From positions 1 through 37,075 of the forward strand of contig JAHCJT010000007.1 in NCBI GenBank assembly GCA_026126245.1: 37,075 bases of DNA, written 5' to 3'. Under the pieces are notes generated by a model. The model made no database searches. It had not been told where the DNA came from and was given only the letters and a program-made list of their open reading frames with translations. This DNA comes from Alphaproteobacteria bacterium (GTDB lineage Bacteria; Pseudomonadota; Alphaproteobacteria; Reyranellales; Reyranellaceae). This document shows, piece after piece, positions 15,556 through 25,753 of this stretch; position 1 is the stretch's first letter, and each line of letters begins with the position of its first letter. A program made the translations under genes and the position numbers.

Positions 15556-15593
15556 TTCGGATCAAGTCATCGGGTGCGACAAGCGGCCATGGT
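15552..15593 (+). promoter_or_regulatory. FNR/FixK-type promoter of the 275-aa protein gene
   Basis: TTGATTCGGATCAA (15552-15565) is an exact FNR-type palindrome. CATGGT (15588-15593) lies 32 bp from its centre, where a class II FNR promoter has its -10 element. The start codon at 15662 follows after a leader of about 60 bases. The palindrome overlaps the stop codon of the upstream gene. Confidence 0.75.
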
Positions 15594-15661
15594 GAGCCGG
15601 AGCCCCGGCAGCCGCAAACGGGTCGCGTCGGCCACGGCTCACTCCACCGACCGGAGAAGAC

Positions 15662-16489
15662 ATGATCGAGAACCTCGGCACGGCGCTGCAAGGCCTCCGG
15701 CAGACCATCGCGGAAAATGTCGACACGCCGATCGTTCTGCCCCAGGAGGCGCTGGAGCGGCAGTTCCATGGCCTCAGCCTCAGCCAGCTTGTGGTGCTCA
15801 CCGAAGCCCCGGTCCTCGCCGTGGCCGGACAGTTGCGGCTGGCGGATGGTACCCGGGTCGAGCGCTTCGTGATCGACGGCAAGGATGCCCAGCAGCGCGC
15901 GTCCCTGGCGCGCCGGCTGCTGCTCGACACCAACGCCGCCATCGAGCCCGGCCACGCGCGCGAAATTCTCGAGCTCGACGGCGGCGCCCTGCGCGCCACC
16001 CTGCTGCGCGACCACAATGATGTGGTCTACCAGCTGCGCGACGGCCATGCGGCCGTCGACGAGGAGCTGACCGCCGCCCTGCAGCGCCAGCGCCGGCCGA
16101 CACCGCGGCCCGAGCCGCGCGTGGCGACCCCGCCGGCCGGACGTCACCCCGTCATCATCAGCGATCCGATCGGCTTCTACGGCACTGCCGGTGAGATTCT
16201 GCATGGCCTGGCGGCCCTGCAAGGGCACAACCGGGCAGTCGCGCAGGCGCTTCAGAACCTCGCGCGGGCCAGCAATGAAGCCGGCGCCGAGGGGGTGAGG
16301 CCGGACCTGCTGTCGGCGACATTCCAGCAGATCCTGTCCGCCGCCCAGGAGATCGGCGGCCTGGTCGATGCGCTCAACATGCGGATGACATCCCTGCTGC
16401 GCCTCGTCGAGCGCGCCGAAGCGCTGCCAACCGAAGCCACGCAACAATCGATGACCGGCGGGGTCCGCGGGCTGGACCCGCCGCTGTAG
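15662..16489 (+). CDS. Conserved-looking protein of unknown function
   Basis: 275 aa that I do not recognise. The ATG at 15662 has GGAGAA three bases upstream. The N-terminal part (about 38-135) alternates short strands and helices (LVVLTEAPVLAVAGQLRLADG, then ERFVIDGKD, then AREILELDGG). A Pro/Arg-rich linker follows (about 142-160). The C-terminal part (about 175-260) is largely helical (GEILHGLAALQGHNRAVAQAL; LLSATFQQILSAAQEIGGLV) and may be a coiled or bundled domain. No signal peptide or membrane segment. It is headed by an exact FNR-type site, so it should be expressed under low oxygen with the genes to its right. Confidence 0.7.
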   Translation: MIENLGTALQGLRQTIAENVDTPIVLPQEALERQFHGLSLSQLVVLTEAPVLAVAGQLRLADGTRVERFVIDGKDAQQRASLARRLLLDTNAAIEPGHAREILELDGGALRATLLRDHNDVVYQLRDGHAAVDEELTAALQRQRRPTPRPEPRVATPPAGRHPVIISDPIGFYGTAGEILHGLAALQGHNRAVAQALQNLARASNEAGAEGVRPDLLSATFQQILSAAQEIGGLVDALNMRMTSLLRLVERAEALPTEATQQSMTGGVRGLDPPL

Positions 16490-16519
16490 GCAGCCTCTGC
16501 ACCGGCTGATCCTGATCAG

Positions 16520-18934
16520 CTATCGCGTCGAACCTGTAGCGCGCTCGGCGTCGGCGACAACGGTCATGGTACGCAGCACGCTGCCGGGATTGACGCTGAT
16601 CGAATCGATGCCCAGCCGCGCGAGGAAGGCGGCCACTTCCGGATAGTTGGCCGGCGCTTCGCCGCAAATCCCGATATGGCGGTGGTTGCGCTTGGCGCCC
16701 TCGATCGCCATCCGGAACATGGCCAGCATGCCCGGATCACGCTCGTCGAAATCAAACGCGACGATCTCCGAATCGCGGTCAACGCCCAGCGTCAGTTGCG
16801 TCAGGTCGTTAGAGCCGATCGAGAAACCATCGAACAGCTCGGCGAAGGCATCGACCTGGATCACGTTGTTGGGGATCTCGCACATGACGTAGATCTCCAA
16901 CCCGTCCTCGCCGCGGCGCAGGCCGTGCCGGGCCATGGCGTCCAGCACGCGCCGGGCTTCCTCGACCCGACGGCAGAACGGCACCATCACGCACAGGTTG
17001 GTCAGTCCCATGTCCTGGCGAACGCGACGCAGCGCGGCGCATTCCAGGGCAAATCCCGCCTCGTACGCCGGATGGGCGTAGCGCGAGGCGCCGCGAAAAC
17101 CCAGCATGGGATTTTCCTCGCGCGGTTCGAAGTCGGCGCCGCCGATCAGTTTGGCGTACTCGTTGGTCTTGAAGTCCGACAGGCGCACGATCACCGGCTT
17201 GGGATAGAAGGCGGCCGCGATCGTGCCGACGCCTTCCGCCAGCGTCTCGACGAAGAAGTCGGCCGGGCTGCGATGGAATCGGACGTGGCGCGCAATGGCG
17301 GCGCGGTCGTCGGCGGACTTGACCTTCTCGGGTTGCACCAGCGCCATCGGGTGGATCCCGATGTGTTCGTTGATGATGAACTCCATGCGCGCCAAGCCGA
17401 CACCCTCGTGGGGCCGCATGGCGGTGCGGAATGCCAGCTCGGGGTTGCCCAGATTGACCATGATCGGCGTGCGCGGCCGCGGCAGCGTCGCCAAGTCGAC
17501 GACCGCGGTTTCGAACGGCACGGCGCCGCCCAGCACCTTGCCGGTGTCACCCTCGGCGCAGGACACCGTGACCGTGTCGCCCGAGCGCAGGGCACTGGTG
17601 GCGTCAGCGGCACCGACGATGGCAGGCACGCCCAACTCGCGCGCCACGATCGCGGCGTGGCATGTGCGGCCGCCACGGTTGGTGACGATCGCGGCCGCCC
17701 CCTTCATCACCGGTTCCCAATCCGGGCTGGTCGTGTCGGCGACCAGCACCTCGCCCGCCCGGAAGGCCGCCAGGTCGGGCGCGCCGCCGATGACGCGGAC
17801 TTTCCCGGTGGCGATCTTTTCGCCCACCGCCCGGCCGACCGCCAGCACCGGGCCGGTGCCCTTCAATGTCTGGGTCTCGAAACTGCCGGCCGTCTTGCGC
17901 GACGCCACGGTCTCGGGCCGCGCCTGCACGATGTAGAGCACGCCCTCCGGGCCGTCCTTGGCCCACTCGATATCCATGGGCATGGGGTGACCGGCACGCT
18001 GCGAATAGTGATCCTCGATACGGATGGCGCAGTCGACGAGTTCGAGGACATCCTTATCGGCGATGCAGTAGCGCTCGCGCTCGGCCGGCGGCGTATCGAC
18101 ATTGGCCGTGCTGCCTTCGCCGTGGCCGGCAGCGTAGATCATGCGCTGCTGCTTTCTGCCCAGGGCGCGGCGCAGCACGCAGCGGCGGCCGGCGCGGAAC
18201 GTCGGCTTGTGGACGTAGAACTCGTCGGGATCGACGCGGCCCTGCACCACGTTTTCGCCCAGGCCGTAGGAGCCGGTGACGAACACCACGTCGCGGAAGC
18301 CGGAATCGGTGTCGAGGGTGAAAATGACGCCGCTGGACGCCAGGTCAGAGCGCACCATCTTCATGACGCCGACCGACAGCGCGATCTTCAGGTGCTCGAA
18401 GCCGTTGTCGTTGCGATAGACGATGGCGCGATCGGTGAAGACCGAGGCGAAGCAGCGCCGGCAGGCATCGACCAGATCGTCATCGCCGCGCACGTTGAGA
18501 AAACTCTCGTGCTGGCCGGCAAAACTGGCCGTAGGCAGATCCTCGGCGGTCGCCGAGCTGCGCACGGCCAGCGCCAAGTCCTCGCCCTCGCTGCGCCGCA
18601 GCTGCGCGTAGGCCGCGATGATCTGTGCCCGCAGCGCATCGCTACCGGTGGCGTCATAGACGATGCGGCGCGCTTCGGCGGCGCGCTTGGCCAGCAGCGT
18701 CACGTCATCCTTGCCCAGCCCGCGCAGCAACTCAGCCAGCCGCCCCCAGACATCCGCGCCGCTCAGCGCGTCACGGTACGCCTGCGCGGTGAGCGCAAAC
18801 CCGTTGGGCACGCGCACGCCGCTGGCCGTCAGCGTCGAATACATCTCGCCCAGCGACGCGTTCTTGCCACCGACCAGAGCCACGTCCTCGGACCGGATAT
18901 CGCTGAACCAGCGGACATATGTCTGCGGCACCAT
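16520..18934 (-). CDS. ppsA: Phosphoenolpyruvate synthase
   Basis: 804 aa, the usual length. The N-terminal ATP-grasp domain has VGGKNASLGEM and AVRSSATAEDLPTASFAGQHESF (123-145, quoted in part). The phosphohistidine domain has the catalytic H426 in GGRTCHAAIVARELGVPAIVG. The C-terminal PEP-binding barrel has GSNDLTQLTLGVDRD and the acid/base C757 in HIGICGEAP. The enzyme converts pyruvate, ATP and water to PEP, AMP and phosphate, the first step of gluconeogenesis from pyruvate or acetyl-CoA derived carbon. GGAGGG lies seven bases before the ATG. A small membrane protein gene lies 50 bases upstream on the same strand, headed by an FNR-type site. Convergent with the 275-aa protein gene. Confidence 0.95.
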   Translation of the reverse strand: MVPQTYVRWFSDIRSEDVALVGGKNASLGEMYSTLTASGVRVPNGFALTAQAYRDALSGADVWGRLAELLRGLGKDDVTLLAKRAAEARRIVYDATGSDALRAQIIAAYAQLRRSEGEDLALAVRSSATAEDLPTASFAGQHESFLNVRGDDDLVDACRRCFASVFTDRAIVYRNDNGFEHLKIALSVGVMKMVRSDLASSGVIFTLDTDSGFRDVVFVTGSYGLGENVVQGRVDPDEFYVHKPTFRAGRRCVLRRALGRKQQRMIYAAGHGEGSTANVDTPPAERERYCIADKDVLELVDCAIRIEDHYSQRAGHPMPMDIEWAKDGPEGVLYIVQARPETVASRKTAGSFETQTLKGTGPVLAVGRAVGEKIATGKVRVIGGAPDLAAFRAGEVLVADTTSPDWEPVMKGAAAIVTNRGGRTCHAAIVARELGVPAIVGAADATSALRSGDTVTVSCAEGDTGKVLGGAVPFETAVVDLATLPRPRTPIMVNLGNPELAFRTAMRPHEGVGLARMEFIINEHIGIHPMALVQPEKVKSADDRAAIARHVRFHRSPADFFVETLAEGVGTIAAAFYPKPVIVRLSDFKTNEYAKLIGGADFEPREENPMLGFRGASRYAHPAYEAGFALECAALRRVRQDMGLTNLCVMVPFCRRVEEARRVLDAMARHGLRRGEDGLEIYVMCEIPNNVIQVDAFAELFDGFSIGSNDLTQLTLGVDRDSEIVAFDFDERDPGMLAMFRMAIEGAKRNHRHIGICGEAPANYPEVAAFLARLGIDSISVNPGSVLRTMTVVADAERATGSTR

Positions 18935-18984
18935 TAAGCAACCCTCCTGCAGTGCACGCGGCCGCCGGGATCAACGAGCTTGCC

Positions 18985-19191
18985 CTAGCGGCGCGCGCCG
19001 TCCGCCATCTGCAGCGCAATGGCCAGCAGCACGACGACACCGACCGGCACCGCCAGATGCGTCCATGCGCCAATCAGCGGCACCAACAGGTCCGCCAGCC
19101 AGTACAGCGCCGTCCAGCCCACGATCGCCGGCAGCAACAGCAGCAGGACGCCCGTCGGCCGGCGCGGATTGAACCAGTCGAAAAGATTCAT
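18985..19191 (-). CDS. Small two-helix membrane protein of unknown function
   Basis: 68 aa: MNLFDWFNPRRPTG, then two hydrophobic segments, about 15-38 (VLLLLLPAIVGWTALYWLADLL, quoted in part: LLLLLPAIVGWTALYW) and about 44-61 (HLAVPVGVVVLLAIAL), ending in a short basic tail. It is an inner-membrane peptide that I cannot name. AGGA lies only two bases before the ATG, with GGGAGG further upstream. It lies 50 bases upstream of ppsA in the same direction and 92 bases downstream of an FNR-type site, so the two probably form one low-oxygen transcript. Confidence 0.6.
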   Translation of the reverse strand: MNLFDWFNPRRPTGVLLLLLPAIVGWTALYWLADLLVPLIGAWTHLAVPVGVVVLLAIALQMADGARR

Positions 19192-19282
19192 CGTCCTGAC
19201 AGGCCTCCCTCGTCTGCCCGCAGTGCGTCTGCACCTTCAGTCCGCACCAAATTTACTCTCGGCCAGCGATGGAGTCGTCTCA

Positions 19283-19296
19283 TTGATCCAGGTCAT
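19283..19296 (-). promoter_or_regulatory. FNR/FixK-type site upstream of the small membrane protein-ppsA unit
   Basis: Read leftward the site is ATGACCTGGATCAA, one mismatch from TTGAC-N4-ATCAA. Its centre is 98 bases before the start at 19191. The -10 element is not clear at the expected spacing, so this is the weakest of the seven sites. Confidence 0.5.
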
Positions 19297-19362
19297 ACGC
19301 GCCGGCGGCGGCCGGCGGCCGGATCGGCGTCGTCGTGCTGGCCAGAACGGGCAGTCTCAACT

Positions 19363-20487
19363 TTACTGGCCCGACGCGGCCAGCTCGCCCGGACCATCGG
19401 GTGCGGGCCCCGCGGCGCGGCGCGCAAGCTCGTCCAGCGCATACAGCAGGCGCGCCACGCGGTTGACGGACGACATCCAGTCGCTCAGGCGCGGATAGTT
19501 GTCGACCAGCCAGTTGAACGCCGTCTGGACGGCGACGAATGCGGCCGCCGCCTGCGTCACCTCGCCCAGCGACATCGTTCCCGCCAGGTACTTCGGGGCG
19601 CACAGGATCAGCCCGATGACCGGTGCCAACAGCGTGTTGCCGTGCGAGATCACGGTCGTTCGCATGTGCTGGCCGGTCAGTTCGCGCCACGTCGAGAGCG
19701 TGGTGCGCAACGCCGCCCCGAGCTCGACGCCGTCGGCCATGTGCTTGGCATTGCCGTTCAGGGCGCTCTCGCGCAGGTGGGCCGCCGTGTAGCGCAGCTC
19801 CGACTCCGCCTGATTCTTGCGCTCGGCGACATCGACCATGCGCCGCCCGATGACCACCGTCATGATCGTGGTAAGGGCGGAGTACGCCACGACGGCGACG
19901 ACCAGATAGCCGGGCAGGACGAAGGCCTGCCCCAGCGCCTCGACGGCAATCTGGCCGCCCACGTTCCACAGCACGCTGATGAACGTGATCGCGACCAGCA
20001 ACGACGTCAGCAGTCCGACCGCGAAATCGACCGGTGCGTCGGTGGCCACACGCGCATCCTCGGCGATGCGGTACTCGGCATTCTGGTGTTCGCCGCCCAC
20101 GAGGTCGATCTGCCGGTAGCCGCCGGTCGAGATCCAGCGATCGATCAGCGCCGCCGTGAGCCAGCCCCGCCAGCGGCGCTGGCAGGTCATGCGGCCCCAC
20201 ACCGCCAGCACGGCCAGCGCGATGCTGCAGGCGACCAGCGGCAGGAAAAGGCGCGCCTCGGCCCAGATGCCGCCGTGGTCGCGTCGGCCAAGGGCATTGA
20301 AGAAGTCGCGGTTCCACAGGTTCAGCCGGTACTGCACCACAAGCTGCAGTACCACCACAAACACCAGAAGCGCCGCCAGGGACCACGCAACGCGGGCCGA
20401 GCGGCCTCGCCAGAATCCGGAAGCCGTCAGCCAGAAGCGGCCAAAGGGCGTCGCCGATCGCTGCGCGATGACCGGCGGCTTGGACAT
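19363..20487 (-). CDS. SbmA/YddA-like ABC transporter membrane domain without ATPase
   Basis: 374 aa with about six membrane segments of the ABC_membrane_2 type. Family marks are NLWNRDFFNALGRRD, WLTAALIDRWIS, QNAEYRIAEDARV (like NADQRIAEDVR in YddA-type proteins), and WLVDNYPRLSDWMSSVNRV followed by LLYALDEL. In YddA-type transporters a nucleotide-binding domain follows directly after this point. Here the gene stops (TAA at 19363-19365) 24 residues later, and no Walker motifs occur downstream. It therefore resembles the ATPase-free, proton-driven SbmA/BacA peptide importers, or it has lost its ATPase. The ATG at 20487 is preferred over one at 20559. Downstream of and co-directional with the GH1 gene, gap 118 bases. 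Confidence 0.8.
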   Translation of the reverse strand: MSKPPVIAQRSATPFGRFWLTASGFWRGRSARVAWSLAALLVFVVVLQLVVQYRLNLWNRDFFNALGRRDHGGIWAEARLFLPLVACSIALAVLAVWGRMTCQRRWRGWLTAALIDRWISTGGYRQIDLVGGEHQNAEYRIAEDARVATDAPVDFAVGLLTSLLVAITFISVLWNVGGQIAVEALGQAFVLPGYLVVAVVAYSALTTIMTVVIGRRMVDVAERKNQAESELRYTAAHLRESALNGNAKHMADGVELGAALRTTLSTWRELTGQHMRTTVISHGNTLLAPVIGLILCAPKYLAGTMSLGEVTQAAAAFVAVQTAFNWLVDNYPRLSDWMSSVNRVARLLYALDELARRAAGPAPDGPGELAASGQ

Positions 20488-20605
20488 GCGTCCTGTTTCC
20501 TTCCTCAACACTCTACCGGAGGGCCGGCACAGGATGACCACCGCTCCGGGGACCGTCAAGCAAACCGCCGCCGGGCCCGCTCGGAAACCGATCCAGGGCG
20601 AACCG

Positions 20606-21961
20606 CTACGCCGCCGCCGGCTGACCGGCGATCAGGCGCGCGTACCAGGCAGCGGACGCCTTGGGGATCCGCCGCTGCGTCGGGTAGTCGACATAGACCA
20701 GCCCGAAACGGTTGGCGTAACCCGAGCCCCACTCGAAATTGTCCAGCAGCGACCATACGAAGTAGCCGCGCACGTCGGCGCCCTGTTCCCTGGCGGCGCG
20801 CAGGGCGTCGGTATAGGCGGCCAGGTAGGCAATCCGCTCCGGGTCGTTCACCTGGGCCTTGGCGTCGGGCTGCTCGACGGCGCCGGCGCCGTTTTCGAGC
20901 ACAAACACCGGAAGGCGGTAGCGCCGATCGACTTCCAGCAGCGTGTCGCGAAATGCCTCGGGGGCGACCTGCCAGCCGATCGGCGAGCGCGGCACGTCTT
21001 TCGGCGGATCGGCCCAGGCAAACCCCAGCGCGGCGCCGGCGTCGGCCCGGGCATAGATCGGGCCGTAGTGGTTGACCCCGAACCAGTCGACCCGGCGGCA
21101 AATGCGCGCCAGATCGCCGGGCTGCTCCCAAGGTTCCATCACCGCGGCGATGGCGGCCGGATAGTGGCCCAGAATCTGCGGATCGGGAAAGGCGCCGTTC
21201 CAGTAGGCGTCAAGTTTGGCCGCCGCCTCCGCGTCGCCCGGACCGTTGCCGGCGGCAAAGCAGGGCTGGCGATTGTGAATGCAGCCGACCGATGCGGCAG
21301 GCACCAGCGAGCGCAGCACGTCAACCGTCGCGCCGTGCGCCAGGTTGACGTGGTGAATCGCCTTGTGGAATGCGCTCGGCTCACCGACCGCCGGGGCGTT
21401 CCAGGCGAAGGCGTAGCCGAACAGCGTGAACACCGACGGCTCGTTGAAGGTCGCGAACCGCTTGACGCGATCGCCGTAGCGGTGCGCCACCAACGCGGCG
21501 TAGTCGCTGAACCAGCCGACGCTGTCGCGGTTGGTCCAGCCGCCGAGATCGTCCAGCGCCTGTGGCAGGTCCCAGTGGTAGAGGCACAGCCAGGGCTCGA
21601 TATTCGCCGCCAGCAAGGCGTCGATCAGCCGGTCGTAGAACGCCAGGCCCGCCTCGTTGACGGGCCCGCGACCGCGCGGCAGCAACCGCGGCCACGCCAC
21701 CGAAAACCGGTAGGCGCGCACGCCGAGCTCGCGCATGAGCGCAACGTCATCCTGGTACCGGTGATAGTGGTCGCACGCGACGTCGCCGGTATCGCCGTTG
21801 GCGATCGCGCCCGGCCGCCGGCAATGCGTGTCCCAGATCGAGGGACCGCGCCCGTCGACCTGTGTCGCACCTTCGATTTGGTAGCTGGACGTCGATACGC
21901 CCCACACGAAATCACGCGGCAGCGGCGGCGATGGCCGCGTCGTGCCGGAGTCTGCGCTCAT
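20606..21961 (-). CDS. GH1 family beta-glucosidase
   Basis: 451 aa, the normal length for bacterial GH1, no signal peptide, so cytoplasmic. It opens with FVWGVSTSSYQIEGA and GRGPSIWDTH. The acid/base E174 is in TFNEP and the nucleophile E355 in VLENGAG. LYHWDLPQALDDLGGW and WSLLDNFEWGSGYANRFGL are further GH1 signatures. It hydrolyses beta-linked glucosides, such as cellobiose or aryl glucosides. The ATG at 21959-21961 has a weak Shine-Dalgarno. A TAGACT -10 and an FNR-type site lie upstream, shared with the divergent Asp-box gene. Confidence 0.94.
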   Translation of the reverse strand: MSADSGTTRPSPPLPRDFVWGVSTSSYQIEGATQVDGRGPSIWDTHCRRPGAIANGDTGDVACDHYHRYQDDVALMRELGVRAYRFSVAWPRLLPRGRGPVNEAGLAFYDRLIDALLAANIEPWLCLYHWDLPQALDDLGGWTNRDSVGWFSDYAALVAHRYGDRVKRFATFNEPSVFTLFGYAFAWNAPAVGEPSAFHKAIHHVNLAHGATVDVLRSLVPAASVGCIHNRQPCFAAGNGPGDAEAAAKLDAYWNGAFPDPQILGHYPAAIAAVMEPWEQPGDLARICRRVDWFGVNHYGPIYARADAGAALGFAWADPPKDVPRSPIGWQVAPEAFRDTLLEVDRRYRLPVFVLENGAGAVEQPDAKAQVNDPERIAYLAAYTDALRAAREQGADVRGYFVWSLLDNFEWGSGYANRFGLVYVDYPTQRRIPKASAAWYARLIAGQPAAA

Positions 21962-21994
21962 CAGTTATCACCAAACGTTACAATTATGGTTGGC

Positions 21995-22035
21995 AGTCTA
22001 CCATTGGCGGGCCGACCGATCTTAATCCAGATCAA
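21995..22035. promoter_or_regulatory. FNR/FixK-type site shared by the GH1 and Asp-box genes
   Basis: TTAATCCAGATCAA (22022-22035) has one mismatch to the FNR consensus; leftward it reads TTGATCTGGATTAA. On the minus strand TAGACT (21995-22000) is centred 31 bp away and matches the -10 consensus at four of six bases, giving a short leader for the GH1 gene. Rightward the -10 for the gene at 22120 is not clear. Confidence 0.6.
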
Positions 22036-22119
22036 CTCCCTGGCCTGACCCCACGCTGCAACGTGGCCGGGACCTGACCGTCACTGGCCCGTCAGTTTGC
22101 GTCATGCGATGCTGATACG

Positions 22120-23235
22120 ATGAGCTTGATCCAGGCGGAAATCGTGACGCCGCAGCTGCGAGCCGTGCTGCGGCCGGCGCCGCCATTGACCCTGCACGAT
22201 CGGCGCAGCTGGCGGACCGACGGCAACAGCCCGGCGCTGGCGGACGCCGATGGCATCACCGTTTTCTATTCCGACTACGAGCCGCGCGGCCACACGTTAC
22301 GGCGCCGCGGCAGCCGTGACCTGGCCTTCGCGGGCGATGCGGTGCCGGTCAGGCTGCTCGACGATCCCGACCCGCAAGTTGGCAAGTGGATCGAGGCGGT
22401 CCGACGCGATGGCGCCGGCCGGCTGCGCGGCTGGTACCACGCCGAGGAACTGGCGCCTTGTTCCCGGCGGCTGTTCGTGCCGCATATCGGCGAGGTGGTC
22501 TCGCACGACGGCGGGAGCACCTGGCGCTGTCGCGGCGGGGTTCTGCGCGCACCGGCCGACCAGATCGACTGCGAGCAGCGCAATGGTTTCGTCGCCGGCG
22601 GCTATGGCGATCTCTGCATCATCGCCGACCGCCGCGGACGCCACCTCTATATGCCGTTCACCAGCTACGTCGCCGACGAATCGGCCCAGGGCGTCGTCAT
22701 GGCCCGCCTGCCCGCCACGCGCCCGGCCGCTCCGGGAAGCCCGCCCGGTGCCGGCCTGGAATTGTGGAGCGCGCACGGCTGGCAGCCCGCGGCCGGCCAG
22801 TTGCCCCGGCCAGTCTGGCGGCCGGTGCGCGGCTTCCGCCACCTGGACCCCGACGCTTTTTGGGGGCCGGCGGTGCACTACAATCGTGCGCTCGATGCCT
22901 ACGTTATGCTGCTCAACCACACCGCAGGCGGCGCCGGGAACCTGCTCCAGGAAGGCATCTATGTCTCGGTCAATCGCGATCTTGAAGACCCAGAGGGTTG
23001 GTCGGCGCCGGTGCAATTCGTACGTGGCGGCGCCTGGTATCCCCAAGCCTTCGGAATTGACGAAGGCTGTAGCGATGTCGATTGCGGGGCGCGGGCGCGC
23101 TTCTTCATGGCCGGATTTTCGGCCTGGGAGATCGAATTCGCCGCCGGCGGCCCGACAGGCATCGATCGCCCCCTGCGTTTGACCAAGGCCGACTTCGCCG
23201 TCCTGTTTGGCGCCGCCTCGCGCTCGCCGTGGTAG
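22120..23235 (+). CDS. Asp-box (sialidase/glycosidase-like propeller) protein
   Basis: 371 aa with no signal peptide. An Asp-box, SHDGGSTW, lies at 128-135; this motif marks beta-propeller blades in sialidases and related glycosidases. Other segments suit a five- or six-bladed propeller: NSPALADADGITVFYSDYE near the start, GDLCIIADRRGRHLYMPF, AFWGPAVHYNRALDAYVMLL and GIYVSVNRDLEDPEGW. I cannot assign it to a numbered family or name a substrate. It is divergent from a GH1 beta-glucosidase with an FNR-type site between, which suggests a part in carbohydrate use under low oxygen. The start codon has a poor Shine-Dalgarno. Confidence 0.65.
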   Translation: MSLIQAEIVTPQLRAVLRPAPPLTLHDRRSWRTDGNSPALADADGITVFYSDYEPRGHTLRRRGSRDLAFAGDAVPVRLLDDPDPQVGKWIEAVRRDGAGRLRGWYHAEELAPCSRRLFVPHIGEVVSHDGGSTWRCRGGVLRAPADQIDCEQRNGFVAGGYGDLCIIADRRGRHLYMPFTSYVADESAQGVVMARLPATRPAAPGSPPGAGLELWSAHGWQPAAGQLPRPVWRPVRGFRHLDPDAFWGPAVHYNRALDAYVMLLNHTAGGAGNLLQEGIYVSVNRDLEDPEGWSAPVQFVRGGAWYPQAFGIDEGCSDVDCGARARFFMAGFSAWEIEFAAGGPTGIDRPLRLTKADFAVLFGAASRSPW

Positions 23236-23278
23236 CCGCTCTGCTCCGGCGATCGCCCCCCAACCGTATCCCTGACGC

Positions 23279-23530
23279 CTAGGTGCGCGTCTGTTCCTCG
23301 GCCTCTTCCTCCTCGACCGCCAGCATGTCGACGATCGCGGCGGCCACCGGCCGCTGCGGGCCGCCGGAAATCACCGGCACGTCGTCGCCCTCGGACAGCC
23401 ACATCAGGGCCTCGTCGAGGTCGGCGATCGTCGGCTTGAGTTTGGCGATCTCGGCGACCGTCACGTCATCGATGTCGCCCAGCACGCGGCGAATATCGGC
23501 AAGGGTCGCCGGCTTGTCGGTGGCGGACAT
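23279..23530 (-). CDS. Small acidic protein coupled to nadE, unknown function
   Basis: 83 aa, acidic, mostly helical, no membrane segment. It reads MSATDKPATLADIRRVLGDI, then DDVTVAEIAKLKPTIADLDE, then ALMWLSEGDD, and ends in a run of glutamates (VEEEEAEEQTRT). The ATG is one base after the nadE stop (TGACATG), so translation is coupled. I do not recognise the family. The tight pairing suggests a partner or modulator of NAD synthetase, but that is inference from position only. Confidence 0.65.
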   Translation of the reverse strand: MSATDKPATLADIRRVLGDIDDVTVAEIAKLKPTIADLDEALMWLSEGDDVPVISGGPQRPVAAAIVDMLAVEEEEAEEQTRT

Positions 23531-23531
23531 G

Positions 23532-25610
<2,079 letters not shown>

Positions 25611-25650
25611 TTGCGGTCCTTCGAGCCGACCCGTTGAGACCGTGCTTTGT

Positions 25651-25719
25651 ACGCTACCGCCCGAGCGCCGTGCCACGCTTGATTCGCATCAACGCGACCG
25701 CCCCGGCACCACCTAATGT
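25651..25719. promoter_or_regulatory. FNR/FixK-type site shared by nadE and pncB
   Basis: TTGATTCGCATCAA (25679-25692) is an exact palindrome. Rightward, TAATGT (25714-25719) is centred 31 bp away and gives pncB a leader of about 28 bases. Leftward, TAGCGT (25651-25656 on the minus strand) is centred 32 bp away and gives nadE a leader of about 34 bases. A single site can thus serve both genes. Confidence 0.8.
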
Positions 25720-25753
25720 CGCCGGATCGCACGGCAATCGAGGAAACAGGCGC

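Noticed and set aside
16505-16520. GCTGAT-CCTG-ATCAGC, a perfect palindrome like an FNR site
   Set aside because: It lies at the junction of two convergent genes where no promoter is needed, and it lacks the TTG half-site start; at most it is a weak terminator hairpin.
17454-17467. TTGAC-CATG-ATCGG resembling an FNR site
   Set aside because: It lies inside the ppsA coding region with two mismatches and no promoter role is likely.
16676-18937. 753-codon open frame opposite ppsA
   Set aside because: The minus strand encodes a complete PEP synthase with catalytic residues; the plus-strand product is rich in His, Arg and Asp repeats typical of shadow frames. The same holds for 3397-4806, 18919-21075 and 23283-24821 plus.
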